Positions 1 to 6,640 of a DNA stretch of 8,409 nt are shown one piece after another. A model generated the notes under the pieces. The model did no database searches. It saw nothing but the letters and a program-made list of their open reading frames with translations, and was not told the DNA's origin. The translations under genes were made by a program, and so were the position numbers. The stretch's first letter is position 1. Each line of letters starts with the position of its first letter. Origin of the DNA: Acidobacteriota bacterium (lineage in GTDB: Bacteria > Acidobacteriota > Terriglobia > Terriglobales > SCQP01); assembly GCA_021823305.1 (NCBI GenBank), contig JAKAOE010000056.1, positions 1-8,409 of the forward strand, read 5' to 3'.

Positions 1-1372
1 CCGCGCCGACGCCGACGGCGACCGCGACGGGCGCAGGACGCCTCCGATCGCCGACGGCTACCCGCTCAGCTTCATCAACGCCAACGGCCAGCGCCAGACC
101 GAGGTGCTGCTGGGCAAGGCGAGCCAACTGGGGATGCTGGCCGACTCGATCCGCCAGCTCAGCCTGCCGGCGGCGCAACTGCAGCTCTACACCACGTTCT
201 ACAACCAGCTCCCGGCCTCCCTCTGCCAGCCTTCCGACACCGGCCTCACCGCCGCCGGCGGCGCCTGCGCCGGCCTGCCCACGCCGACCTCGCTGCGCGG
301 CGCCCCGCTCGCCACCATTCAGCATGCGGTGGGTGCGCTCGCCGCGCTCACCCAACAGATCGTCGCGCTGCTGCCGCCGCCCGCGCCGAGCAACCAGCCG
401 GTCGCCTGCAGCGCCGACATGGGCAACGACAACGCCCTCGACGCCAACCTGACTTGGGGCGACCAGACCGAGTCGGCGCACTGCCTGACCGCCTCGCCGC
501 AAGGCATCTACGCCAACTTCAATTTCCTCAGCAAGAACCTGATCTCCTGCATCAAGAACCAGGGTCACCGCGGCACCTGCCACATCTTCGCCGCCACCTC
601 GGCGATGGAGGAGTTGGTGGCGCGCGACACCGGCGTGTTCGTCAACCTCAACGAGCAGGATTTGCAGGAAAACGTCAAGCTGTTCTGGGAGCCGAACTCG
701 CCCGACCTGTTGCACGACAGCGGCTCCTCCTGGGGCGATCTGAACGCCGCCGCGACGCACAACTACGCGTTCGCCTACGAGAACCAGTGGGACTACAACC
801 CCTCCCTCAGCGAGCCGATCAACACCTACATCAACACCTGCACCGGCTATCCCGGCTCGGAGCCGGGCTGCTCCGATACCGCGCCCCAGGCGCCGGAGTA
901 CTGCATCCAGCCGATCGCTGGTTTCCCGACGCTCTGCGGCTTCCTGGCGGCATCGCTGCCGGGCGCGCGCTCGCCCTACCATGCCGTCAGCGTCAGCAAC
1001 GTCTGGAACGCGGCCAACCCGAACCTGACCTTCGACTACATGATCCTCGGGCTGGCGTTCAACAACGCGGTGCTGCTCGGCTTCAACGTCACCCAGGAGT
1101 TCCAGGGCGCGTCGGTCGGCTATGTGCCTTACGACGCCGCCGACCTCAAGACCTCGATCGGCGGACACGAGGTGCACGTCATCGGCTACGTCTCCAACCA
1201 GGATTTGGCGGGCGTGCTGCCGGCGGCGCCGCCGGGCGCGGGCGGCGGCTACTTCATCATCAAGAACAGTTGGGGCACCTGCACCGGCGATGCGGGCTTC
1301 TACTACATGCCGGTCGCCTACCTGCTGGCCGAGGCGAACGAGGTCGACATCGTCTCCTCGGAAGCGCACTGA
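1..1372 (+). CDS. Papain-family (C1A) cysteine protease, 5'-truncated by window edge
   Basis: The reading frame is open from the first complete codon (base 2), so the true start lies outside the window; a GTG at 104 is in frame but is probably internal. Counting residues from that GTG, the papain-type active site is complete: the oxyanion-hole Gln153 and nucleophile Cys159 in QGHRGTCHIF, His355 in GGHEVHVIGY, and Asn388 in IIKNSWG. Cys and His are about 196 residues apart, more than in papain, which indicates an insertion. About eleven cysteines (for example 41, 54, 102, 127, 246, 256, 267, 278, 393) suggest an exported protein with disulfides, although any signal peptide is off the window. 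The visible N-terminus contains DADGDRDG, an acidic stretch resembling a calcium-binding loop. The papain residues Cys22 and Trp26 are replaced by Arg and His; Arg at the first position is familiar in bacterial C1A proteins. The family call is firm; the substrate is unknown. The gene converges on the aminotransferase with 9 bp between stops. Confidence 0.88.
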   Translation, partial: RADADGDRDGRRTPPIADGYPLSFINANGQRQTEVLLGKASQLGMLADSIRQLSLPAAQLQLYTTFYNQLPASLCQPSDTGLTAAGGACAGLPTPTSLRGAPLATIQHAVGALAALTQQIVALLPPPAPSNQPVACSADMGNDNALDANLTWGDQTESAHCLTASPQGIYANFNFLSKNLISCIKNQGHRGTCHIFAATSAMEELVARDTGVFVNLNEQDLQENVKLFWEPNSPDLLHDSGSSWGDLNAAATHNYAFAYENQWDYNPSLSEPINTYINTCTGYPGSEPGCSDTAPQAPEYCIQPIAGFPTLCGFLAASLPGARSPYHAVSVSNVWNAANPNLTFDYMILGLAFNNAVLLGFNVTQEFQGASVGYVPYDAADLKTSIGGHEVHVIGYVSNQDLAGVLPAAPPGAGGGYFIIKNSWGTCTGDAGFYYMPVAYLLAEANEVDIVSSEAH

Positions 1373-1381
1373 GGCGGGCCG

Positions 1382-2581
1382 CTAAAGTCGCAGCCGCGCC
1401 AGGCGGGCCACCGCGGCGTCCAGCGTGGCGTCGGTCTTGGAGAAGCAAAACCGGGTCTGCGCCGCGCCCCGCGCCGGGTCGTGGTAGAAGCTGGAGCCGG
1501 GCACGGTGGCGACGCCGATCTCGCGCACCAGCCAGCGCGCGAACTCCTCCCCCGGGCAGAGGCCGAGGAACGGGGTCCCATCGCTGCGCACGTAGTAGGC
1601 GCCCTCGGGCGAAGCGCAGGGGAAGCCGGCGCGCTGCAGCGCCGGAATCGTCCTGGCGCGGCGCGCCGCGTAGTCCGCGCCCAGGCGGCGGCAGTAGTCG
1701 TCGCCGGTGTTGAGCGCGTGGGCGGCGGCGATCTGCAGCGGCGCGGGCGCGCCCACGGTGAGGAAGTCGTGCACCTTGCGGATCCCGCCCGCCAGCCGCT
1801 CCGGCGACAGCGCCCAGCCCACGCGCCAGCCGGTGACGCTGAAGGTCTTGGAGATGCCGCTGATGGTGATGGTGCGCTCCGCCATGCCCGCGATCGTGGC
1901 CATGGGGATATGCTCGCGGCCGTCGTAGACGATGTGCTCGTAGATTTCGTCGGTGATCGCCAGGCAGTCCCACTCCACGCATAGGTCGCGGATGAACTCC
2001 AGCTCGGCGCGGGTGAAAACCTTGCCGGTGGGGTTGTTGGGGGTGTTGACGATGATGGCGCGGGTGTTGGGATTGAAGGCGGCGGCGAGCTCGGCGCGGT
2101 CGAAGCTCCAGCCGCCGGCCGAGGGGCGCAGTGTGACGAAGCGCGGCGCGGCGCCGCTGAGGATGGAGTCGGGGCCGTAGTTCTCGTAGAAGGGCTCGAA
2201 CACCACCGTCTCGTCGCCGGGGTTGAGCACCGCGATCAGGGTGGAGATCATCGCCTCGGTCGAGCCGCAGCATACGGTGACGTGGCGGTCGCCGACCTCC
2301 ATGCCGTACCAGCGGCGGTACTTCTCCGCGATCGCGGCCCGCAACTCGGGGTCGCCCCAGGTGACCGCGTACTGGTTGATGTCGTCGCGGACGGCCCGCA
2401 CCGCGGCTTCCTTGATGAAGTCGGGCGCGGGGAAGTCGGGGAAGCCCTGCGCCAGGTTGACCGCGTCGTACTCCATCGCCAGCCGGGTCATCTCGCGAAT
2501 CACGCTTTCGGTGAACTGCGCCACGCGGGTGGAGATGCCGCGCTGCGTCGCGGCGGGAGGGGTAGCGGAAGTCTGGTTCAT
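1382..2581 (-). CDS. Class I/II PLP-dependent aminotransferase (YbdL / kynurenine aminotransferase-like)
   Basis: This 399-residue protein is a complete fold-type I aminotransferase, expected to be cytosolic and to move an amino group from an amino acid to a 2-oxo acid using pyridoxal phosphate. Visible landmarks are AQGFPDFP near residues 44-51, a substrate-loop motif typical of the YbdL/kynurenine aminotransferase group; NTPNNPTG at 179-186 with Asn183; the PLP-contacting Asp211 and Tyr214 in TDEIYEH; the Schiff-base Lys245 in SGISKTFSVTGWRVGW; and the carboxylate-binding Arg377 near the C-terminus. Overall similarity points to methionine, kynurenine or cysteine-conjugate type substrates rather than aspartate, but specificity cannot be fixed from sequence. 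The ATG at 2581 overlaps the stop of the MBL gene by 4 bp (ATGA), making this the last gene of the four-gene operon. Its own ribosome site is weak (TAGG about 10 nt upstream), consistent with coupling to upstream translation. No terminator is visible in the 9 bp before the convergent protease gene ends. Confidence 0.93.
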   Translation of the reverse strand: MNQTSATPPAATQRGISTRVAQFTESVIREMTRLAMEYDAVNLAQGFPDFPAPDFIKEAAVRAVRDDINQYAVTWGDPELRAAIAEKYRRWYGMEVGDRHVTVCCGSTEAMISTLIAVLNPGDETVVFEPFYENYGPDSILSGAAPRFVTLRPSAGGWSFDRAELAAAFNPNTRAIIVNTPNNPTGKVFTRAELEFIRDLCVEWDCLAITDEIYEHIVYDGREHIPMATIAGMAERTITISGISKTFSVTGWRVGWALSPERLAGGIRKVHDFLTVGAPAPLQIAAAHALNTGDDYCRRLGADYAARRARTIPALQRAGFPCASPEGAYYVRSDGTPFLGLCPGEEFARWLVREIGVATVPGSSFYHDPARGAAQTRFCFSKTDATLDAAVARLARLRL

Positions 2582-3381
2582 GGATGTTCGCCTAGCGTGA
2601 CAGCCTCGCGGGTCTGGGAAAACGGATCGTCGTGGCCGGGAATGAGGATGCCCTCGAAGCCGTCAATGATCTTGCGCGACTCGAGGAACCTCGCGTGACA
2701 GTGCGGCGGCATGTCGTAGCCGGCGGCCGTTTCCTCGGCGAACGGCCGCGCGTCGCCCACGATCAGGTAGGGGCCCTCGATCCCCTCCACCGCCAGCGCC
2801 AGATGGCCGGGGGTGTGGCCGGGCGTGGGCACGACGCGCAGCCCCGGCAGGCCGAGCTCCTCCCGCTCCCACCAGCGGTAGCGGGCCAGGTCGCCGAGCG
2901 TAGCCGGGTCCCACATCCACTTCAGCAACTGCAGCACCCGCGCCTCGTCCATGCGGTCGAACTCGGCGTCGGTGGCCTCGGGATAAAAGGTGCGGAACAC
3001 CTCCCGCCGCGTCTCGCCCCCGCTCACGCTCTCGTAAATGGAGACCGCCCAGTCGCAGTCCCGCTGGGACCCGTAGACCCAGGCGCGCGGGAAGAGAAAG
3101 TTGCCGCCGAAGTGGTCGAGGTGATAGTGGGTGTTGATCACGCCGGTGATGTCGTCCGCCCGCAGCCCGGCGCGCTGCAAGCCCTCGAGCAGCAGCGCGT
3201 CGTGCTGCGGAAAGCCGGTGTCCACCAGGATCTGTTCGCCCCCCGAACCGCTGAGCAGCACCGAGCAGGACTGCAGCGGCAGCCCCGGCACCACCACCCG
3301 CACCTGCCAGCGCGCCCGCCCGCCCGCCCGCGGGCGGTGCCCGTTGCGGCGATGGCCGTTGCCTCCGGCGGGGCCGCTCAT
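2578..3381 (-). CDS. Metallo-beta-lactamase-fold hydrolase (lactonase-like)
   Basis: This 267-residue protein carries the full metal-binding set of the MBL superfamily: HYHLDH with His85, His87, Asp89 and His90; His189 in PTPGHTPGH; the bridging Asp210 in IVGDA; and His250 in IPGHDD. This implies a binuclear metal centre and a hydrolase. PTPGHTPGH and the general layout resemble N-acyl-homoserine lactonases and related COG0491 enzymes, but about 99 residues separate the HxHxDH motif from the next His, more than the roughly 60 in AiiA, so substrate assignment is open (lactone, ester or thioester). No signal peptide is seen. The frame stays open upstream to 3504, but the ATG at 3381 was chosen because it overlaps the kinase stop as ATGA and the upstream extension is low-complexity Gly/Ala/Arg. 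Residues 1-23 precede the fold and include a (CCCG)4 repeat. A 4-bp overlap also joins it to the aminotransferase downstream. Confidence 0.88.
   Translation of the reverse strand: MSGPAGGNGHRRNGHRPRAGGRARWQVRVVVPGLPLQSCSVLLSGSGGEQILVDTGFPQHDALLLEGLQRAGLRADDITGVINTHYHLDHFGGNFLFPRAWVYGSQRDCDWAVSIYESVSGGETRREVFRTFYPEATDAEFDRMDEARVLQLLKWMWDPATLGDLARYRWWEREELGLPGLRVVPTPGHTPGHLALAVEGIEGPYLIVGDARPFAEETAAGYDMPPHCHARFLESRKIIDGFEGILIPGHDDPFSQTREAVTLGEHP
3315..3337. repeat. (CCCG)4 tandem repeat ending in a 14-bp perfect palindrome, inside the MBL gene
   Basis: Four CCCG units occupy 3315-3330, and CCGCCCGCGGGCGG at 3324-3337 is a perfect palindrome. On the coding strand the repeat encodes part of the Gly/Ala/Arg-rich N-terminus (about residues 15-23) ahead of the MBL fold. 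Gain or loss of one unit would shift the frame. Four units is short for a phase-variable tract. Confidence 0.4.
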
Positions 3382-4862
3382 GCCGCCCCCGCCAGCGGCA
3401 GATGCACGATGAAGCTGCTGCCCTGCCCAGGCACGCTGGCCACCTCCACCGAGCCGCCGTGGGTCTCGGCCACCCACTTCACGATCGGCAGCCCCAGCCC
3501 GCACCCCTCCTCGCCCGCGTGCGAGCGGGTGCGCGACTTGTCGGCGCGGTAGAAGCGGTCGAAGATGAAGGGCAGATCGCCCGGCGCGATGCCGATGCCG
3601 CTGTCGCGCACCAGCACCCGCGCCTCCCCGCCCCGCCCCCCGGCCGCCGCGGCGCGCTCCACCCGCACCTCGATGCGCCCGCCCGCAGGGGTGTACTTCA
3701 CCGCGTTGTCAATCAGGTTGAGCACCATTTGCCGCAGGCGCAGGCTGTCCGCCTTCACCGGCACCGGGTTGGCGGTGAAGGCGCGCAGCTCGACCCCGCG
3801 CGCCTGCGCCACTACCCGCATCTGCTCCACCAGGTCGCGCACCAGCTCGTTCAAATCCATCGGCTCCAGCCGCGGCCGCATCTCCCCCGCGTCCGCCTGG
3901 GCCAGCATCAGCAAGTTGCGGATCATGCGGTTGAGGCGGTCGATCTCCTCCAGGTTGCTCTCCAGCACCCGCCGGCACTCGCCCAGCGGCGCGCGCGCGA
4001 TCAGCGCCAGCTCGGTCTCCCCCTGCATCGCCTGCAGCGGCGTGCGCAGCTCGTGGCTGACGTTGGCGGCGAACTCGCTCATCTTGTCGAACGACAGCTG
4101 CAGCCGCGCGATCATGGCGTTGAAGGTCTCCGCCAGCTCGTCCAGCTCGTCGCGCCGCCCGCGCGTCGGCAGCCGCTGGCTCAAATTGGAGGCGGTGATG
4201 AACTGCGCCGCGTGGGTCATGTCGGTCACCGGCTTGAGCGTGCGCTTGGCCATCACCGAGCCGCCCACCGCGCTCAGCACCACGGTCACCGGCAGCAGCA
4301 TCAGCATCACCCACAGGAAGGTGTCCTGCGCGTCGTTGATGGGTTTCAAGCGGGAGCCGATCTGCATCAGATAGCGGTGCCCGTTCGGTCCCATCAAAAT
4401 GGTGTTGACGAAACGCACCTCCTCGTCGCGCCGCCCGCCCACGGTGGTGAAGGTGGGCGGCGGCTGCATCGCCACCAGCCCCTTGAGCTGCTTGGGCTCG
4501 AAGGAGAAGCCGAAGGCGGCGAGCTCGGGCGAGGACTTCACCGGCACCCCCTCGGTGTTGAGGATTTGCGAGACGTTGAAGATGGTGTTCAGGTCGTAGC
4601 TCTCGTCCACATCGGCGGTGTGCGCCACCAGCACCGGCTTGCCCTGCTCGAAGTGGATGTAATGCTTCACCAGTGCGGCTTCGTCCTGCAGCTCGTTGTC
4701 AATGTTCCAGAACAGAATCCAGTTGAGCGTGAAGTACAACAGCCCGGCAGCCAGCACCAGCAGCAGGCTGAACACCACGGTGTACTGGAAGGTGAGCTGC
4801 CCCCGGGTCGAGGTGGGGCGCCAGATCAGGCGCGAGAGCAGCCGCAGGTGCCGGAGTTTCAT
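3378..4862 (-). CDS. Membrane sensor histidine kinase, HAMP-HisKA-HATPase (CusS/heavy-metal-sensor-like architecture)
   Basis: A 494-residue inner-membrane kinase. Hydrophobic segments at about 24-52 and 183-204 bracket a periplasmic sensor region of about 130 residues (roughly 53-182) that I do not recognise. A HAMP linker follows (about 205-258), then the dimerisation domain with the phospho-accepting His270 in NVSHELRTPLQ, and the ATP-binding domain: N box around Asn382-Asn386 (LNLIDNAVKYTP), G1 at Asp420 (DSGIGI), F box at PFIFDRFYRAD (431-441) and G2 at GCGLGLP (453-459). All key catalytic residues are present, so an active kinase and phosphatase is expected. Domain order and length match CusS/QseC-type kinases, but the sensor region has no obvious metal-binding cluster, so a metal ligand is not supported. 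Its ATG overlaps the regulator stop as ATGA, identifying that regulator as its partner, and its own stop overlaps the MBL start in the same way. Confidence 0.94.
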   Translation of the reverse strand: MKLRHLRLLSRLIWRPTSTRGQLTFQYTVVFSLLLVLAAGLLYFTLNWILFWNIDNELQDEAALVKHYIHFEQGKPVLVAHTADVDESYDLNTIFNVSQILNTEGVPVKSSPELAAFGFSFEPKQLKGLVAMQPPPTFTTVGGRRDEEVRFVNTILMGPNGHRYLMQIGSRLKPINDAQDTFLWVMLMLLPVTVVLSAVGGSVMAKRTLKPVTDMTHAAQFITASNLSQRLPTRGRRDELDELAETFNAMIARLQLSFDKMSEFAANVSHELRTPLQAMQGETELALIARAPLGECRRVLESNLEEIDRLNRMIRNLLMLAQADAGEMRPRLEPMDLNELVRDLVEQMRVVAQARGVELRAFTANPVPVKADSLRLRQMVLNLIDNAVKYTPAGGRIEVRVERAAAAGGRGGEARVLVRDSGIGIAPGDLPFIFDRFYRADKSRTRSHAGEEGCGLGLPIVKWVAETHGGSVEVASVPGQGSSFIVHLPLAGAA

Positions 4863-5542
4863 GCCGGCGCGGCCTCGTCCTTGAGCATGTAGCCCACGCC
4901 GCGCACGCTGTGCAGCAGCTTGTGCGGCCGGTCCTTGTCGATCTTGTTGCGCAGGAAACTGATGTAGACGTCAATCACGTTGGTGAAGCTGTCGAAGCTG
5001 GCGTCCCAGACGTGTTCGGCGATCATGGTGCGGGTGACCACCTGGTTGGCGTTGCGCATCAGATACTCCAGCAGCATGAATTCCTTGTTGGAGAGCTCCA
5101 GGTCGCTGTCCGACCGCCAGGCCTTGCGCTTCACCGGGTCCAGTACCAGATCCGCCACCTGCAACTGCAGCTTGAACTCGCGCCACTCGCGCCGCAGCAG
5201 GGCGCGCACCCGGGCGCGCAGCTCGGCGAAAGCGAAGGGCTTGATCAGGTAGTCGTCGCTGCCGATCTCCAGCCCCCGCACCCGGTCCTCGACCGCGGTC
5301 TTGGCGGTGAGGATGAGGATCGGGACATTGGGGTTTTTTTTGCGCACGGTGGAGAGCACGGAGAATCCCGAGACCTTGGGCAGCATCAGATCCAGAATGA
5401 TGAGGTCGTAGGGGCTGCTTTCCGCCAGGTACAGCGCCTCCTCCCCGTCGGAGGCCAGGTCCACGGCGAAGTGGTCCTGCTGCAGACCCTTTTTGATGAA
5501 TTGGGCAACCTTGTGCTCGTCTTCGACCAGGAGAATCCGCAT
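4859..5542 (-). CDS. OmpR/PhoB-family response regulator, partner of the downstream kinase
   Basis: A full-length 227-residue two-component regulator. The receiver domain (about 1-115) has the acidic pair Glu7/Asp8, phospho-acceptor Asp51 (DLIILDLMLPK), Thr79 and Lys101 (LIKPF). The C-terminal winged helix (about 128-220) ends in the family hallmark VRGVGYML, with the recognition helix region around VIDVYISFLRNKI (189-201). It should bind DNA as a phosphorylated dimer, typically at direct repeats, and most likely controls its own operon and perhaps the divergent TPR gene. Start ATG at 5542 is supported by a GAAGG ribosome site 9 nt upstream. Sequence resembles the CusR/CopR/MprA group. The odd feature is a run of eight A on the coding strand (residues Lys68-Asn70), described separately. 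First gene of the four-gene operon. Confidence 0.95.
   Translation of the reverse strand: MRILLVEDEHKVAQFIKKGLQQDHFAVDLASDGEEALYLAESSPYDLIILDLMLPKVSGFSVLSTVRKKNPNVPILILTAKTAVEDRVRGLEIGSDDYLIKPFAFAELRARVRALLRREWREFKLQLQVADLVLDPVKRKAWRSDSDLELSNKEFMLLEYLMRNANQVVTRTMIAEHVWDASFDSFTNVIDVYISFLRNKIDKDRPHKLLHSVRGVGYMLKDEAAPA
5334..5341 (-). other. A8 homopolymer with in-frame A AAA AAC heptamer inside the response regulator
   Basis: On the coding strand the codons for Arg67-Lys68-Lys69-Asn70 read CGC AAA AAA AAC, giving eight consecutive A and the classic X XXY YYZ heptamer A AAA AAC in the correct phase for a -1 shift. The -1 frame then stays open for about 120 codons to a stop at 4971-4973. Whether the ribosome or polymerase slips here is unknown. 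Highly conserved receiver sequence on both sides shows that the annotated frame is the functional one. Confidence 0.45.
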
Positions 5543-5626
5543 GGACGGCCGCCTTCAGAATAAAGGCTGGCAGGGCGCGACGGCAACCGCCGAGCCTATC
5601 ATGCTGAGGGTACAATAGAACCAAAG
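5543..5626. promoter_or_regulatory. Divergent intergenic region between the two-component operon and the TPR gene
   Basis: These 84 bp must hold at least part of the promoters for both directions, unless promoters extend into the flanking genes. On the plus strand TACAAT (5611-5616) resembles a -10 box with no good -35 partner. On the minus strand TTGCCG, 18 nt, TATTCT is a poor sigma70-like pair whose start would fall inside the GAAGG ribosome site, so it is only tentative. GGTACAATAGAACC (5609-5622) is an imperfect palindrome (5 of 7 arm positions match) overlapping the plus-strand -10 and could be an operator. No clear direct repeat of the OmpR type was found by eye. Confidence 0.4.
5611..5616 (+). 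promoter_or_regulatory. -10-like box TACAAT just upstream of the TPR gene
   Basis: TACAAT matches the TATAAT consensus at 5 of 6 positions and stands out in GC-rich DNA. It ends 10 nt before the ATG, so transcription from it would begin only a few bases before the start codon. The base block at the -35 distance (CGCCGA) does not resemble TTGACA. Confidence 0.35.
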
Positions 5627-6640
5627 ATGCGCCAATCGGGGAAAAGCGCGGCCGCGGGCGGGCGGCTGGGAAAAGTGCTGATCGTCGGCTTGTGTCTGGT
5701 GTCCTGGGGTGTGGCGGCGCCCGGGCCCGAGCCGGTGATTCAGAAAGCGGCGAACTACATCGAGTGGGGCCGCCTGAAGGAAGCCCGCAGCCTGCTGGCG
5801 AGCGCGGTGGCACAGCCCGCCAACGCCGGCAACGCACCACTGCTGGCCTACTACGGCCACGTCCTGGCGAGTTTCGGCGACCTGCGCCAGAGCCTGAAGA
5901 TGACCAAGCGCTCGGTCAAACTCGACCCCAAGTGCGCCTCCTGCCGCCTCTACCTGTTCGAGAGCATGGCCAAGCGCGCCAAGCGCATGAACGAGTTTCA
6001 CGCCATGCTGCAGTTGCCCAAGATGAAGAAGCAGTTGAAGACCGCCGAGCAGCTCAACCCCAACTTGGGCGACGTGCAATGGGGCTGGATTGATCTCGAC
6101 CTGGTGCTGCCCCGGGCAGCCGGCGGAGGAACGCAGAAGGCCATCGCCCACGCCCAGCGGCTGCGCCAACTCGACCCGGTGGATGGACGGTTGGCGCTGG
6201 CCAGCATCTACAACAAGACCGGCGAGCCCGGCCAGGCGCTGGCCGAATTCCGCGCCGCCGCGCGCAACCATCCCCAGGACCCGCGCGGCGTGTTCGCGCT
6301 CGGCCAGGCGCTGTTCGAGCGCCGCCAATACGCCGCGGCCGCCCCCTATCTGGCGCGGGCGCTGGAGATGAACGCGCGTTCGGCGCTGTATACCGCCTAC
6401 CGCGCCGCCGACCTGGTCTACCTCAACCACCTGGAGCAGGCGCGCGGCGTCATCGGCGCGGCGCGCGCGTTGTTCCCCGACAGCCGTTTGGCCGACTACC
6501 TGGTGGCGCAGGCGCTGCAGGTCACCGGCCAGGACTTCACCTGGGCGCGGCAGTTGCTGGCTTCCTACTTGAGCGTGCCGCCCGAACCGCGGCAGCCTAC
6601 GGCGCAGGAGGCGCGCTCGCTGCTCGCCAAGCTGGGTTGA
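5627..6640 (+). CDS. Exported or membrane-anchored TPR-repeat protein
   Basis: A 337-residue protein starting with a basic n-region (Arg2, Lys6, Arg13, Lys16) and a hydrophobic stretch VLIVGLCLVSWGVAA (17-31), which reads as a signal peptide or N-terminal anchor; the Cys at 23 is not in a good lipobox. The rest is mostly helical with tetratricopeptide-like units at about 36-69, 71-104, 187-217, 219-252 and 253-286, so it is probably a protein-interaction scaffold in the periplasm or outer-membrane layer. A CASC motif (Cys103, Cys106) lies at the end of one unit and could be a disulfide. No enzymatic domain is visible. The ATG at 5627 is preferred because it supplies the charged n-region; a GTG at 5674 is the alternative. 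There is no ribosome site at the usual distance (GAGGG lies 16 nt upstream). It is divergent from the two-component operon, and a functional link is only suggested by position. Confidence 0.8.
   Translation: MRQSGKSAAAGGRLGKVLIVGLCLVSWGVAAPGPEPVIQKAANYIEWGRLKEARSLLASAVAQPANAGNAPLLAYYGHVLASFGDLRQSLKMTKRSVKLDPKCASCRLYLFESMAKRAKRMNEFHAMLQLPKMKKQLKTAEQLNPNLGDVQWGWIDLDLVLPRAAGGGTQKAIAHAQRLRQLDPVDGRLALASIYNKTGEPGQALAEFRAAARNHPQDPRGVFALGQALFERRQYAAAAPYLARALEMNARSALYTAYRAADLVYLNHLEQARGVIGAARALFPDSRLADYLVAQALQVTGQDFTWARQLLASYLSVPPEPRQPTAQEARSLLAKLG

Noticed and set aside
1373..1410. Direct repeat GGCGGGCC at 1373-1380 and 1402-1409 around the convergent gene ends, considered as a terminator or attachment site
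   Set aside because: The copies are direct rather than inverted, only 8 bp and purely G/C; there is no hairpin with T-tract and no sign of integration.
454..1713. A 419-codon open frame overlapping the protease gene and running into the aminotransferase
   Set aside because: The product is Arg/Gly/Ala-rich low complexity, is out of frame with the clear C1A motifs and crosses the convergent gene boundary, so it is a composition artefact.
3382..3504. Upstream extension of the MBL gene to an ATG at 3504
   Set aside because: The extra 41 residues are low-complexity and lie inside the kinase catalytic domain; the ATGA overlap at 3378-3381 matches the other two junctions of the operon.
3402..4892. 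A 496-codon open frame on the plus strand, antisense to the histidine kinase
   Set aside because: Its translation is rich in His, Arg, Gln and Leu with no domain, and it mirrors a kinase whose motifs are all intact. Long antisense frames are expected in GC-rich genes because stop codons are rare there.
4859..5542. Possibility that the response regulator is frameshifted at the A8 run (broken gene)
   Set aside because: The receiver and winged-helix domains are both intact in a single frame of normal length, so the gene reads through correctly as given.
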